A model generated the notes under the pieces. The model was not told the origin of the DNA. It worked only from the letters and a program-made list of their open reading frames with translations, and ran no database searches. From positions 62,001 to 126,000 of the forward strand of contig NZ_JPRK01000027.1 of the NCBI RefSeq assembly GCF_000832125.1: 64,000 nucleotides of DNA. Direction: 5' to 3'. Shown here one piece after another: positions 1-8,852 of this stretch (its first letter is position 1; every line of letters starts with the position of its first letter). Made by a program: the position numbers and the translations under genes. Source of the stretch: Flavobacterium hibernum (GTDB taxonomy: Bacteria; Bacteroidota; Bacteroidia; Flavobacteriales; Flavobacteriaceae).

Positions 1-1002
1 CAATTTAACGATGGGAAATGCGAAATAAAAATGTTTGATTTTTCTCCTTTTAAGTTTCAAAACGAAAACGGACAAAATTTAACTTTTAATGCACTGCTTC
101 GATATTTACCAATTCAAAAAATAGATTCAGATACCTTTAACCCTTTAGACAAAGCCACAAGTATCAATAAAATGTATGTATTAAACGATCATATTCTTTT
201 AACTTTCGACTATAATTTAAAGAAAACACAAGTTTTTGATCTAAATATAGAAACCTCAAGTATTTCTGAGAAAAATTTTGAACAGCCTGTTTCTAAAAAA
301 TCATCCAGAACTTCGAATTCTTTTTATAGCGAAAACAAGTTATTTCAAGTTAAAGCAAACAAAGACGAGTTTTTGTTTGACATAAAAGATTATGATTCCG
401 GAAAGGCAATTAAAAGTATTTCGATCGCGAAAACCGATACTATCAAATTTAAAAACTCACCTTTTTTCATTCAAGTAAACAACGAAAAACCACAGGAAAT
501 AAAAACCACCAGCAAATTCCTGAAACAATTATCTGGCTTAAGTGTTGGTGTTTCTGTTTTCAAAAATAAAAACATCAATTTGGTAACCTTTGGCGGATTT
601 ATGGAACAATTTTTTACTGATTTCGCTCCTATTCCGCATGATTACAACGCTATATTCAATTTTGAAAACTCAATAAACGGTCAATATTCTCAAAGCAGAA
701 TGGTTTCTTTTGATGCAATGTTAAATTCTAATTATGAATTTATAAGCAATCAACAACAGGAACCTTTGGCAATTGACAACATTTACTATTTTATTAGTAT
801 GAATAAAAATGTGTCGTTACAAAACATTCTGAAACTAAAAGATTACTACCTATTGAGTTATTATGATACTGTTTCTAAACAATATACTATACGCAAATTT
901 ACAGATGGATATATACGAGAAGACAATGGAAATCCGATCATGAACAAGTCTCAATTCTCAAAACCAGCCAAATTTGAAAAGCTTAAATTTATTGAGAATT
1001 AA
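1..1002 (+). CDS. Unknown protein, 5' end outside the window
   Basis: The reading frame is open from base 1, where codons for QFNDGKCEIK precede the first ATG at 31, so the gene probably starts upstream and this is its C-terminal part (about 334 codons visible). I do not recognise a family. The visible part is hydrophilic with many aromatic and beta-prone stretches, has no membrane segment or obvious active site, and could be a beta-rich exported or cell-surface protein. It ends 79 bp before the ferritin gene. Confidence 0.7.
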   Translation, partial: QFNDGKCEIKMFDFSPFKFQNENGQNLTFNALLRYLPIQKIDSDTFNPLDKATSINKMYVLNDHILLTFDYNLKKTQVFDLNIETSSISEKNFEQPVSKKSSRTSNSFYSENKLFQVKANKDEFLFDIKDYDSGKAIKSISIAKTDTIKFKNSPFFIQVNNEKPQEIKTTSKFLKQLSGLSVGVSVFKNKNINLVTFGGFMEQFFTDFAPIPHDYNAIFNFENSINGQYSQSRMVSFDAMLNSNYEFISNQQQEPLAIDNIYYFISMNKNVSLQNILKLKDYYLLSYYDTVSKQYTIRKFTDGYIREDNGNPIMNKSQFSKPAKFEKLKFIEN

Positions 1003-1056
1003 TCCAAATGTGATATGTTTTAGGGTTTTGTAAAAAATGTTCTGAAATATTTTTTC

Positions 1057-1064
1057 TAACTTTA
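1057..1064 (+). promoter_or_regulatory. Possible -7 element upstream of ferritin
   Basis: TAACTTTA matches the Flavobacterium -7 consensus TAnnTTTG at all but the last base and lies 17 bp before the ferritin ATG. The nearest TTG (1028-1030) is 26 bp upstream, longer than the usual 17-23, so the -33 element is uncertain. Confidence 0.35.
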
Positions 1065-1081
1065 CAAAAAAGACACACATT

Positions 1082-1600
1082 ATGTTATCAAAAAATATTG
1101 AAGCGGCTTTAAACAAGCAAATCCGTATAGAGGCAGAATCTTCGCAAACTTATCTTTCTATGGCTTGTTGGGCTGAAGTACACGGACTAGAAGGAATTGC
1201 ACAATTCATGTACACACAGTCAGATGAAGAGCGTGCACACATGCTAAAATTAGTAAAGTATGTAAACGAACGCGGAGGTCACGCTCAGATTACCGATCTA
1301 AAATCGCCTAAAACATCGTATTCTACTTTTAAAGAAATGTTTGAAGCGCTTTATAACCATGAAATTTTTGTTTCAGAATCTATTAATGAATTGGTACACA
1401 TTACTTTTTCAGAAAAAGATTATGCAACACATAATTTCTTACAATGGTATGTATCAGAACAAATTGAAGAAGAAGCTACGGCAAAATCTATTTTAGATAA
1501 AATTAACTTAATTGGAGACGATAAAGGTGGACTTTACTTGTTTGATCGTGATATTCAGCAACTAACAGTTACAAGTTCGATCGCGATTAACCCAAAATAA
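1082..1600 (+). CDS. ftnA: Ferritin (non-heme, FtnA type)
   Basis: Iron-storage protein that oxidises Fe(II) and stores it as a mineral in a 24-subunit cytoplasmic cage. The 172-residue length is normal for prokaryotic ferritin. Ferroxidase ligands are visible in their expected positions: E17 in RIEAESSQTY, then E50 and H53 in DEERAH, followed by the EQIEEEA helix near residue 127. It is monocistronic by spacing. Its presence fits with the metal and heme genes further along. No Fur-like palindrome is evident immediately upstream. Confidence 0.96.
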   Translation: MLSKNIEAALNKQIRIEAESSQTYLSMACWAEVHGLEGIAQFMYTQSDEERAHMLKLVKYVNERGGHAQITDLKSPKTSYSTFKEMFEALYNHEIFVSESINELVHITFSEKDYATHNFLQWYVSEQIEEEATAKSILDKINLIGDDKGGLYLFDRDIQQLTVTSSIAINPK

Positions 1601-1647
1601 AAAAAGTTAAAGTTTATTTAGAATATATAAAAATAACATTTTTCAAT

Positions 1648-1655
1648 TATATTTG
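1648..1655 (+). promoter_or_regulatory. -7 element for the small Lys/Cys-rich gene
   Basis: TATATTTG fits TAnnTTTG exactly and lies 26 bp upstream of the TTG start at 1682. No convincing TTG at the usual -33 distance was found. Confidence 0.35.
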
Positions 1656-1681
1656 TCTCTGTTTTATAATACAGAGGAAAA

Positions 1682-1867
1682 TTGAGCAAGAAAGAAAAAG
1701 ACAAAGACAAGAAAAAGGATAAAAAAAAGAAAAAGAATAAAGCTATCCTTGAGAACATTAAGAAGTTGGAAAACTGTAAATCTTCTTGCTGTGAGAAATA
1801 TAAAAAAAGTGAAAAGAAACGTTGCTCACGTTGTCCTATGTTCGATTTATTCAAAAAAACTGCTTAA
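1682..1867 (+). CDS. Small lysine- and cysteine-rich protein, TTG start
   Basis: A 61-residue protein of two parts: a highly charged N-terminus made almost only of Lys, Asp and Glu (residues 2-20), then a Cys-rich part with KSSCCEKYKK and RCSRCPMF. The start must be TTG at 1682, because the frame has a TAA at 1667-1669 and no ATG before the one in CPMF; a purine-rich AGAGGAAAA precedes it. The two Cys clusters suggest a small metal-binding or Fe-S-like site. I know of no function; similar short proteins seem to be kept in flavobacteria. A strong hairpin terminator follows at once, which supports a real transcript. Confidence 0.7.
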   Translation: MSKKEKDKDKKKDKKKKKNKAILENIKKLENCKSSCCEKYKKSEKKRCSRCPMFDLFKKTA

Positions 1868-1880
1868 CTAATATATACAA

Positions 1881-1909
1881 AACCCACCAAGAAATTTGGT
1901 GGGTTTTTT
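1881..1909 (+). terminator. Rho-independent terminator
   Basis: Ten-base-pair stem AACCCACCAA / TTGGTGGGTT with a GAAAT loop, followed by a T run, directly after the small Cys-rich gene. Confidence 0.85.
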
Positions 1910-1958
1910 GTTTAAATTGCAGTCAGATTTTGATTTTTAAAAGCCTCAAAAATTAATT

Positions 1959-2651
1959 ATGGAAAATAGCACTATCGTACCCAAATCGAGTCTTGATTTT
2001 TTGACTCAGCTTAAAGAAAACAACAATAAACCTTGGTTCGAAACCAATAAACCAAAATACTTAATAGAACTTAATCATATTGAAAATTTTGCCGGTGCTT
2101 TGCTTCATGAACTTTCTAAAACAGACGTTTTGGAAACAGCTTCGGGCAAAAAAAGTGTTTATCGAATTTATCGCGACATTCGATTTTCTAAAGATAAAAC
2201 TCCATTTAAAACTTTTTGGGGAGGCAGCTATACTCGAGCAACGAAAGAAAGACGTGGCGGCTATTACTTCCATATCGAAGCAGGAAACAGTTTTTTTGCC
2301 GGCGGTTTTTGGGGTCCAAATGCAGCAGACTTAAAACGCATAAGAACCGAATTTGCTCATGATACTGAACCTATGCAAAAAATATTAAGTTCAAAATCCT
2401 TTGTCTCTAATTTTGGAACTCTACAAGGTGAGCAACTTAAAACAGCACCAAAAGGTTTCGATGTAAATCATGAAGCTATCGATTTGCTTCGTTACAAACA
2501 ATTTCTGGTTATAAAACGTTTTACAGATGACGAAGTATTGAGTCCGAATTTTTTAGAACAGGCCTTAGAAACATTCAAAAACATGAGACCTTTTTTTGAC
2601 TATATGAGTGAAGTACTTACAACAGATATTAATGGTGCTTCTGTTTTATAA
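1959..2651 (+). CDS. DUF2461 (TIGR02453-type) domain protein
   Basis: A 230-residue cytoplasmic protein. It shows the landmarks I associate with the DUF2461 family: an early FLTQLKENNNKPWFE stretch, then YRIYRDIRFSKDKTPFKT and an aromatic GGYYFHIE segment, ending in a helix with MRPFFDYM. The family is widespread and its biochemical role is not established. The gene stands alone between two terminators. Confidence 0.85.
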   Translation: MENSTIVPKSSLDFLTQLKENNNKPWFETNKPKYLIELNHIENFAGALLHELSKTDVLETASGKKSVYRIYRDIRFSKDKTPFKTFWGGSYTRATKERRGGYYFHIEAGNSFFAGGFWGPNAADLKRIRTEFAHDTEPMQKILSSKSFVSNFGTLQGEQLKTAPKGFDVNHEAIDLLRYKQFLVIKRFTDDEVLSPNFLEQALETFKNMRPFFDYMSEVLTTDINGASVL

Positions 2652-2668
2652 TTTTTCACACAAAAGCT

Positions 2669-2701
2669 AAACCCGACAGGTTTTAAAAAACTGTCGGGTT
2701 T
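2669..2701 (+). repeat. 33-bp palindromic repeat, copy 1 (also a terminator)
   Basis: Stem AAACCCGACAG / CTGTCGGGTTT. The same 33-bp palindrome recurs at 44262-44294 and 57715-57747, which are identical to each other; this copy differs from them by one base in the right arm. Here it lies between convergent genes and probably ends both transcripts. Confidence 0.85.
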
Positions 2702-2707
2702 GGATAT

Positions 2708-3037
2708 CTACTTCAACAACAAAATTTCATTGACTACAACTTCGGTTATATATCTTCTCTCACCATTTTTATCGTCATAACTTCTGTGAGTCAATTTTCC
2801 GTCAATGGCAATTTCTTTTCCTTTTACGACAAATTTTTCTATAATTTCAGCCGTTTTCCCCCAGGCTGTAAGCCGATGCCATTCTGTTTGCTCCACTTTC
2901 TCGCCTTTGTCATTCTTGTAAAAATCGTTTGTTGCGATCGATAAATGTGCAAGTTTTGTTCCGCTTTCTAAAATTTTAATTTCAGGATCTTGTCCTACGT
3001 TTCCAATAAGTTGTACTCTGTTTTTCATTGCATTCAT
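2708..3037 (-). CDS. ssb: Short single-stranded DNA-binding protein
   Basis: An OB-fold SSB: NRVQLIGNVGQDPEIK, then LSIATNDFYK and EWHRLTAWGKTAEII are the standard motifs. I take the ATG at 3037 (MNAMKNRV); the one at 3028 is equally possible, and the longer reading to 3088 adds residues foreign to the family. The protein ends in EVVVNEILLLK, right after the OB fold, so it lacks the disordered tail and acidic DDDIPF-type tip by which housekeeping SSBs recruit partner proteins. It is probably a second SSB paralogue. Confidence 0.9.
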   Translation of the reverse strand: MNAMKNRVQLIGNVGQDPEIKILESGTKLAHLSIATNDFYKNDKGEKVEQTEWHRLTAWGKTAEIIEKFVVKGKEIAIDGKLTHRSYDDKNGERRYITEVVVNEILLLK

Positions 3038-3166
3038 GGCGTATACTATTTTAATGTTCATATAAAAGAATTCATTATTCGAATTCAACGAGGCAAAGAT
3101 CTCACGAACATCAATAAATAATCGGTTATCAACTATTTACTATCGGTTGTAATTATTTGTAAGCGT

Positions 3167-3196
3167 TTGTAAATGGATTTTAAATTTGTATATTTG
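3167..3196 (+). promoter_or_regulatory. Promoter of the GNAT-nitrilase gene run
   Basis: TTG at 3167-3169, a 19-bp spacer, and TATATTTG at 3189-3196 match both halves of the Flavobacterium consensus with ideal spacing. The ATG follows 17 bp later at 3213. Confidence 0.65.
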
Positions 3197-3212
3197 AGAT
3201 AAATCTTACTAT

Positions 3213-4742
3213 ATGCAAACGAAAATCAATAAAGTTGAATTACGAAATTTGGAATTTGACGACTACAAGCAGTTAAAAGATTCAATGGTTGAATCCTATC
3301 CCGAAATGGCAAATTCATATTGGAAACCAGAAGATATTAAAAGATTACTTTCTATTTTTCCCGAAGGTCAATTGGTAATTCTAGCCGATGGAAAAGTTGT
3401 AGGATCTGCCTTATCGTTGATTGTCGATGAAAAATTAGTAGACAAACGACATAATTACAAACAGATTGTTGGCGATTACACTTTTTCTACCCACAATAAA
3501 GACGCTGAAATTTTATACGGAATTGATGTCTTTATTCATCCCAATTATCGTGGTTTACGTTTAGGTCGTCGTTTATATGATGCCCGAAAAGAACTTTGCG
3601 AACAATTGAATTTAAAAGCAATTGTTTTTGCTGGCAGAATTCCAAATTATGGTCAGTATGCCAAAAAAATGACTCCCAAAAATTACATAGAAAAAGTAAA
3701 ACATAAAGAATTACACGATCCTGTACTCTCTTTTCAGCTAAGCAATGATTTTCACGTGCTAAGGATTATCAAAAATTACTTAGAGGGCGACGAAGAATCT
3801 AAAGAATTTGCTGTTCTGCTAGAATGGAATAACGTTTACTACGACGAAAGTCCTAAACTTATTAATCTCGAAAAAAGTGTTATTCGATTAGGTCTTGTAC
3901 AATGGCAAATGCGTGCTTTGAGTAATTTGGAAGAGTTTTTTGAGCAAGCCGAATTTTTTATTGATGTTGTTTCCGGTTACGGATGCGATTTTGCATTATT
4001 TCCTGAACTTTTCATCGCTCCGCTTATGGCAGATTACAATCATCTTTCTGAAGCCGAAGCAATACGTGAACTTGCCCGTTATTCTGACCCAATTAGAAAG
4101 CGTTTTCAGGAGTTTGCCATTTCATACAACATCAATATTATTACTGGAAGTATGCCATATTTAGATAATGGCAATTTGTATAATGTTGGTTTTTTATGCA
4201 AAAGAGATGGAACCTCAGAAATGTATACTAAAATACATGTTACACCAAACGAAGTACAACATTGGGGAATGAAAGGTGGATCTCAATTTAAAACTTTTGA
4301 TACTGATTGTGGTAAAATTGGAATTTTGATTTGTTATGATGTGGAATTCCCCGAGCTTTCCAGAATTTTAGCAAATGAAGGAATGAATATTTTATTTGTG
4401 CCGTTTTTAACCGATACGCAAAACGCTTATACACGAGTAAAACATTGTTCGCAAGCACGTGCAATCGAGAACGAATGTTATGTTGCCATTGCAGGTTGTG
4501 TTGGAAATTTACCAAAAGTAAATAATATGGATATTCAGTACGCGCAGGCATCAGTATTTACGCCATCAGATTTTGCTTTTCCGAGTAATGGTATAAAAGC
4601 CGAAGCGACACCAAACACAGAAATGACTTTGATTGTTGATGTTGATTTGAATTTATTAAAACAACTTCACGAACATGGAAGTGTTAGAATTTTAAAAGAC
4701 AGACGACATGATTTATATGAAATTAAAAAAACGGATCAATAA
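3213..4742 (+). CDS. Fused GNAT acetyltransferase and nitrilase-family hydrolase
   Basis: A 509-residue two-domain enzyme. Residues 1-190 or so form a GNAT fold, with an acetyl-CoA loop around HPNYRGLRLGRRLYD. Residues 222-495 form a carbon-nitrogen hydrolase with the whole catalytic triad: E265 in FALFPELF, K340 in YTKIHVTPNE and C374 in LICYDVEFPE. The same fusion is widely distributed in Bacteroidota, but the substrate is not known to me; an amide released from or coupled to acetyl transfer is a reasonable guess. It has a near-ideal promoter and heads a run of six genes with gaps of 8-19 bp. Confidence 0.92.
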   Translation: MQTKINKVELRNLEFDDYKQLKDSMVESYPEMANSYWKPEDIKRLLSIFPEGQLVILADGKVVGSALSLIVDEKLVDKRHNYKQIVGDYTFSTHNKDAEILYGIDVFIHPNYRGLRLGRRLYDARKELCEQLNLKAIVFAGRIPNYGQYAKKMTPKNYIEKVKHKELHDPVLSFQLSNDFHVLRIIKNYLEGDEESKEFAVLLEWNNVYYDESPKLINLEKSVIRLGLVQWQMRALSNLEEFFEQAEFFIDVVSGYGCDFALFPELFIAPLMADYNHLSEAEAIRELARYSDPIRKRFQEFAISYNINIITGSMPYLDNGNLYNVGFLCKRDGTSEMYTKIHVTPNEVQHWGMKGGSQFKTFDTDCGKIGILICYDVEFPELSRILANEGMNILFVPFLTDTQNAYTRVKHCSQARAIENECYVAIAGCVGNLPKVNNMDIQYAQASVFTPSDFAFPSNGIKAEATPNTEMTLIVDVDLNLLKQLHEHGSVRILKDRRHDLYEIKKTDQ

Positions 4743-4761
4743 AATCATTTGAAAATCAATA

Positions 4762-5094
4762 ATGACAATAATTAGAAAAAATCCCTTATTTGAAATCTAT
4801 GTCGAAAACGACTATCTAATAGTTCATAATACCGATTATAAAAAAGATAATGGAAAATTTGAAATTGAAAGTATTGCACATGTAGAATTAATACGCCATT
4901 TGTCTTTTTTAAACAAAATTATTGAGGTTACTTTTGGTTTAAATGTTCCTTCAAAGTCCGATGAACTAAGAATTAATACAGAAAATGGTTTTAAGGATAT
5001 TGTTTTAACCAATTGTAATATTAAAGAAGTTGAGATTCTAATTTACGAAATCAATCAACTCCTTTTAAAAAGCAAAAAACCTGATTTACTATAA
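4762..5094 (+). CDS. Unknown 110-residue protein
   Basis: I do not recognise a family. It has a compact alternating beta pattern (LFEIYVENDYLIVHNTDY), then an amphipathic C-terminal helix (VEILIYEINQLLLKS), an outline that resembles small PH-like domains, though that is only an impression. There is no signal peptide. It lies 19 bp after the GNAT-nitrilase gene and 14 bp before the next gene, so it is likely cotranscribed. Confidence 0.75.
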   Translation: MTIIRKNPLFEIYVENDYLIVHNTDYKKDNGKFEIESIAHVELIRHLSFLNKIIEVTFGLNVPSKSDELRINTENGFKDIVLTNCNIKEVEILIYEINQLLLKSKKPDLL

Positions 5095-5108
5095 ATTAAA
5101 CCTGTTTT

Positions 5109-5456
5109 ATGAAAACATGCCTCGAATGCTCAGAGAAAATTGTTGGACGAGAAGACAAAAAATTTTGTTCGGATAGTTGTCGAAATGCCTACAATAACAA
5201 AATAAATAAAGATAGTACCAATTTCATGCGCAATGTAAACAACAAATTACGAAAAAATTACCGAATTTTGACCGAACTAAATTCCGATGGAAAATCAAAA
5301 GCAACACGGGATAAAATGATCAACAAAGGTTTCGATTTCGATTTCTTTACCAATGTTTTACAAACCAAAACAGGAAATACCTATTATTTCTTGTACGATC
5401 AAGGATATCGATCTTTGGACAACGATTATTTTATGCTTGTTAAAAAAGAAATTTAG
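5109..5456 (+). CDS. Small protein with N-terminal zinc-ribbon-like motif
   Basis: A 115-residue protein whose first 30 residues hold CLECSEKIVG and KKFCSDSCRNAYNN, a CxxC/CxxxC four-cysteine arrangement like FCS/MYM-type zinc ribbons. The rest is basic and helical, with an aromatic C-terminus (YYFLYDQGYRSLD). A nucleic-acid or protein-binding role is plausible but not shown. It is 14 bp after the previous gene and 12 bp before the M28 peptidase. Confidence 0.8.
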   Translation: MKTCLECSEKIVGREDKKFCSDSCRNAYNNKINKDSTNFMRNVNNKLRKNYRILTELNSDGKSKATRDKMINKGFDFDFFTNVLQTKTGNTYYFLYDQGYRSLDNDYFMLVKKEI

Positions 5457-5468
5457 TATTTAATTGCC

Positions 5469-7862
5469 ATGAAAAAAAACCAGACCTCGATTCTAGCCGT
5501 TGTATGCATATTAGCCATTTTGGGTATTGTCTATGCCACTATGATGCCACAAATAATTTCAAAAAATGATGAAGCTCTTGCTGATTTCTCTACAGAAAGA
5601 GCCTTAAATCAAGTAGAAATTATTGCTCAAAAACCTCATTATGTTGGTTCAATGAATCACGAGTTAGTGGCTAATTATCTAAAACTTGAGCTTAACCGAA
5701 TTGGACTTGAGGCTTCTGTTCAAGAAGGTTTCACGCTTAATGACAAAGGTCTTTTGGTAAAATCTAAAAATATTTTAGCCCGTATAAAAGGTACCAATAA
5801 TACAAAAGCACTTTTACTGCTTTCACATTACGACAGTGCACCACATTCTTTTTCTAAAGGTGCTAGTGATGATGCTTCTGGAGTAGCGACGATTCTTGAA
5901 GGAATCCGCGCTTTTTTATATGCCAAGCAACCTCATAAAAACGATATTATTATTCTTTTCTCTGATGCCGAAGAATTAGGACTAAATGGTGCTGCACTTT
6001 TTGTAAATCAACATCCATGGGCGAAAGACGTAGGTTTGGTTTTAAATTTTGAAGCAAGAGGCTCATCAGGACCAAGTTATATGTTGATGGAAACCAACAA
6101 AGGAAACGAAGCGCTGGTAAAAGAATTCGCAAATGCCAAAGCAACATATCCAGTTTCAAATTCATTAATGTACAGCATTTACAAAATGCTTCCAAACGAT
6201 ACAGATCTAACTGTTTTTAGACAACAAGGAAACATTCAGGGATATAACTTTGCTTTTATAGACGGACATTACAATTATCATACTCAACAAGATGATGTTC
6301 AGCATTTAAATAAAACTACGCTTGCACATCAGGGAACTTATTTGATGCCGTTATTAAAATATTTATCCAATACAAATTTGAATGCCACAAATTCAACTGA
6401 AGATAATGTTTATTTTACTGCTCCTTTCACATTCATTAATTACCCTTTTTCATGGGTAATACCAATGACAATAATTGCTTTAGGCCTTTTAATTCTTTTT
6501 ATTTTTATAGGCAAAGCCAAACGTGTTATTACTTTTAGAGAGATCTTTAAAGGATTTGTTCCATTATTAGGATCTATTGTAATTTCAGGTTTAGTAACCT
6601 TTTTAGGATGGAAAATTCTTTTACAAGCTTATCCTCAATATTCTGATCTATTAAACGGATTTACCTATAATGGTCATGCTTACATTGGCGCTTTTGTAAC
6701 TTTAAGTATCGCGATTTGTTTTGCTTTCTATCATCATTTCTCAGAAGCAAAAACAACAATGAACCATTTTGTAGCGCCATTGTTACTTTGGATAATAATT
6801 AATGCATTTTTAGCAAATAGTCTAACCGGGGCAGGTTTCTTGATAATTCCTGTTTATTTTGGAATATTATTGTTTGGAATATTTGTTCTTACTCAACATT
6901 ATAGCTTAGGTGTAAACTTACTATTTACTATTCCGGCACTTGTAATTGTTGCCCCTTTTATAGTTATGTTCCCTATTGGTCTTGGTTTAAAAATTCTTTT
7001 TGGAAGCGCGATTCTTACCGTTTTACTTTTTGGGTTGTTATTGCCAATATTTGGTTCATTTATTAAAAAAGGCGTTTGGACAATGGTCTTTTTTGCTGTT
7101 TCAATTGGCTTTTTTGTATACGCTGGTTATCACTCAGGATACGAACATGGAAAAGCAAAATCAAACAGTTTATTATACGTTTACAATGCCAACACAAACT
7201 CAGCTGTCTGGACGACTTATGACGTAAATTTAGACGATTGGACTAAATCATACCTAGGAGAAAAAAATCAAAAAGCGGTAGGTTTAAATGCCTTGCCAAT
7301 GTCAAGCAAATACAACTCTGGTTTTACATACAGCGCAATTGCGCCTGTTGTAGAGATTCCTAAACCAACTATAGCTTTTGTAAAAGACAGTGTTGTAGGT
7401 AACAATAGATATTTAAAAATAAAAATCACACCAAATAGAAAGGTAAATCGTTACGACATATATGCCAATCCAAAAATGACTTTCTTTAATTTCAAAGCCA
7501 ATGGAGTTTCGACTTCCGGACAAAAAGGAAACCGCTTAGAACGAGAAGGTATGGAAATTTTACGCTATTACGTTGTTGGAAACGAACCGCTAGTAATGGA
7601 ATTTTACATCCATAAATCATCTGTTTTTGACATGGATTTATTAGAAAGTTCTTTCGATTTAATGACAAATCCGTTACTAAAAGTAAAACCTAGAAGCGAT
7701 TGGATGATGCCAACGCCATTTGTTTTAAATGATGCCGTAGTAATTCAGCAAAAAATAAAAAGATATACAGCACCAGTAACTACTATTGCACCTACAACTG
7801 TTGTAAAAGATAGCATTGCCATTGTAAAAGACAGCCTGAAACCAGTTATTAAAACGCCGTAA
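5469..7862 (+). CDS. Membrane M28-family metallopeptidase
   Basis: A 797-residue zinc aminopeptidase-like protein. It begins with a signal anchor (residues 8-25). The peptidase domain follows (about 45-300), with zinc and catalytic residues in H120-Y-D122, GASDDASG (D134/D135), SDAEE (E168/E169) and E195 in NFEARGSSGP, plus a late His in HYNYHTQQDD. Residues 320-560 hold about eight membrane segments, and a C-terminal soluble domain of about 230 residues follows. This order matches the M28 group related to eukaryotic ER metallopeptidase 1. The active site should face the periplasm. Substrate unknown. Confidence 0.92.
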   Translation: MKKNQTSILAVVCILAILGIVYATMMPQIISKNDEALADFSTERALNQVEIIAQKPHYVGSMNHELVANYLKLELNRIGLEASVQEGFTLNDKGLLVKSKNILARIKGTNNTKALLLLSHYDSAPHSFSKGASDDASGVATILEGIRAFLYAKQPHKNDIIILFSDAEELGLNGAALFVNQHPWAKDVGLVLNFEARGSSGPSYMLMETNKGNEALVKEFANAKATYPVSNSLMYSIYKMLPNDTDLTVFRQQGNIQGYNFAFIDGHYNYHTQQDDVQHLNKTTLAHQGTYLMPLLKYLSNTNLNATNSTEDNVYFTAPFTFINYPFSWVIPMTIIALGLLILFIFIGKAKRVITFREIFKGFVPLLGSIVISGLVTFLGWKILLQAYPQYSDLLNGFTYNGHAYIGAFVTLSIAICFAFYHHFSEAKTTMNHFVAPLLLWIIINAFLANSLTGAGFLIIPVYFGILLFGIFVLTQHYSLGVNLLFTIPALVIVAPFIVMFPIGLGLKILFGSAILTVLLFGLLLPIFGSFIKKGVWTMVFFAVSIGFFVYAGYHSGYEHGKAKSNSLLYVYNANTNSAVWTTYDVNLDDWTKSYLGEKNQKAVGLNALPMSSKYNSGFTYSAIAPVVEIPKPTIAFVKDSVVGNNRYLKIKITPNRKVNRYDIYANPKMTFFNFKANGVSTSGQKGNRLEREGMEILRYYVVGNEPLVMEFYIHKSSVFDMDLLESSFDLMTNPLLKVKPRSDWMMPTPFVLNDAVVIQQKIKRYTAPVTTIAPTTVVKDSIAIVKDSLKPVIKTP

Positions 7863-7870
7863 AAATAAGA

Positions 7871-8695
7871 ATGAAACAAATTAGTATTTTAGGATGTGGT
7901 TGGCTAGGTTATCCTTTGGCAAAAAATTTAATTAAAAATGGACATTTAATAAACGGATCAACAACTTCTGAAAGTAAGATTTCGATTTTAGAAAATGCCG
8001 GAATTAATCCATTTTTAGTTGCTCTTGAAAGCGAAAGTGTTTCAGAAAGTATAGATGATTTTCTAGATAAAAGCGAAATTTTAATTATCGACATTCCGCC
8101 GAAATTGCGAGGAATTAATTCTGATTCAAGCAATTCATTCAGAAAGATTTTTGTAGAGAAAATCGAAACTTTAATTCCATCAATTGAGAAATCAACCGTA
8201 AAAAAAGTACTCTTTGTGAGTTCAACTGCGGTTTATGGAAATGAAAATAATATCATTATCGAAGAAACAATTCCAAATCCTGAAACCGAAAGCGGCAAAC
8301 AATTACTTTTGGCAGAAGCTATTTTACAGAAAAATCAAAACTTCGAAACCACAATTTTGCGCTTTGGCGGATTAATTGGCGAAGATCGTCATCCCGTAAA
8401 GTTTCTCGCTGGAAAAGAAAACTTAGAAAACCCTGATTCACTAGTAAATTTAATTCATCAAATTGACTGCATTAGAATAATCGAAGAAATCATCGATCAA
8501 TCAAAATGGAACGAAGTTTTTAATGCCGTCGCGCCTTTTCATCCAACTCGCGAAGAATATTATACACAAAAAGCAACTGAAATGAATTTTCCGTTACCCA
8601 AATTCAGTGCTCAAAAATCAAATATAAAGAAAACAATTTCAAGCGAAAAAATTGAAACCACTTTAAACTATCAATTTAAACTGGAAAATTATTAA
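7871..8695 (+). CDS. NAD(P)-binding epimerase/reductase-like protein
   Basis: A 274-residue Rossmann protein starting with ISILGCGWLGYPLAKNL, the dinucleotide-binding loop typical of the YeeZ-like branch of the extended SDR superfamily. Further signatures are VLFVSSTAVYG and RFGGLIGEDRHP. The strict YxxxK catalytic pair is not clear, so activity as a dehydrogenase is uncertain. It begins 8 bp after the peptidase gene and is the last gene of the run. A hairpin repeat follows. Confidence 0.87.
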   Translation: MKQISILGCGWLGYPLAKNLIKNGHLINGSTTSESKISILENAGINPFLVALESESVSESIDDFLDKSEILIIDIPPKLRGINSDSSNSFRKIFVEKIETLIPSIEKSTVKKVLFVSSTAVYGNENNIIIEETIPNPETESGKQLLLAEAILQKNQNFETTILRFGGLIGEDRHPVKFLAGKENLENPDSLVNLIHQIDCIRIIEEIIDQSKWNEVFNAVAPFHPTREEYYTQKATEMNFPLPKFSAQKSNIKKTISSEKIETTLNYQFKLENY

Positions 8696-8702
8696 GTTAT
8701 AA

Positions 8703-8766
8703 TGTCAGGTTGAGCGAAGTCTAAAGCCTTTCCATTTTCAAAAACCTTCGACTCTGCTCAGGTTGA
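8703..8766. repeat. GTCAGG-TGAGCGAAGTC hairpin repeat, copy 1
   Basis: Left arm TGTCAGGTTGAGCGAAGTC and right arm GACTCTGCTCAGGTTGA form an imperfect inverted repeat. It is the most degenerate of three copies in the window; the others are at 41592-41666 and 48795-48866. Confidence 0.75.
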
Positions 8767-8852
8767 AAATTGCTAAACGGAATACAAAAAACTTAAATTA
8801 CTTATATCACTGATTTGGTTTAAAAAACCTCAATAGCTTTAAAATCAAAACT

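Noticed and set aside
1618..1854. 78-codon minus-strand ORF, Phe/Leu/Ser-rich
   Set aside because: It is the complement of the Lys-rich small gene and only looks like a membrane segment because of that.
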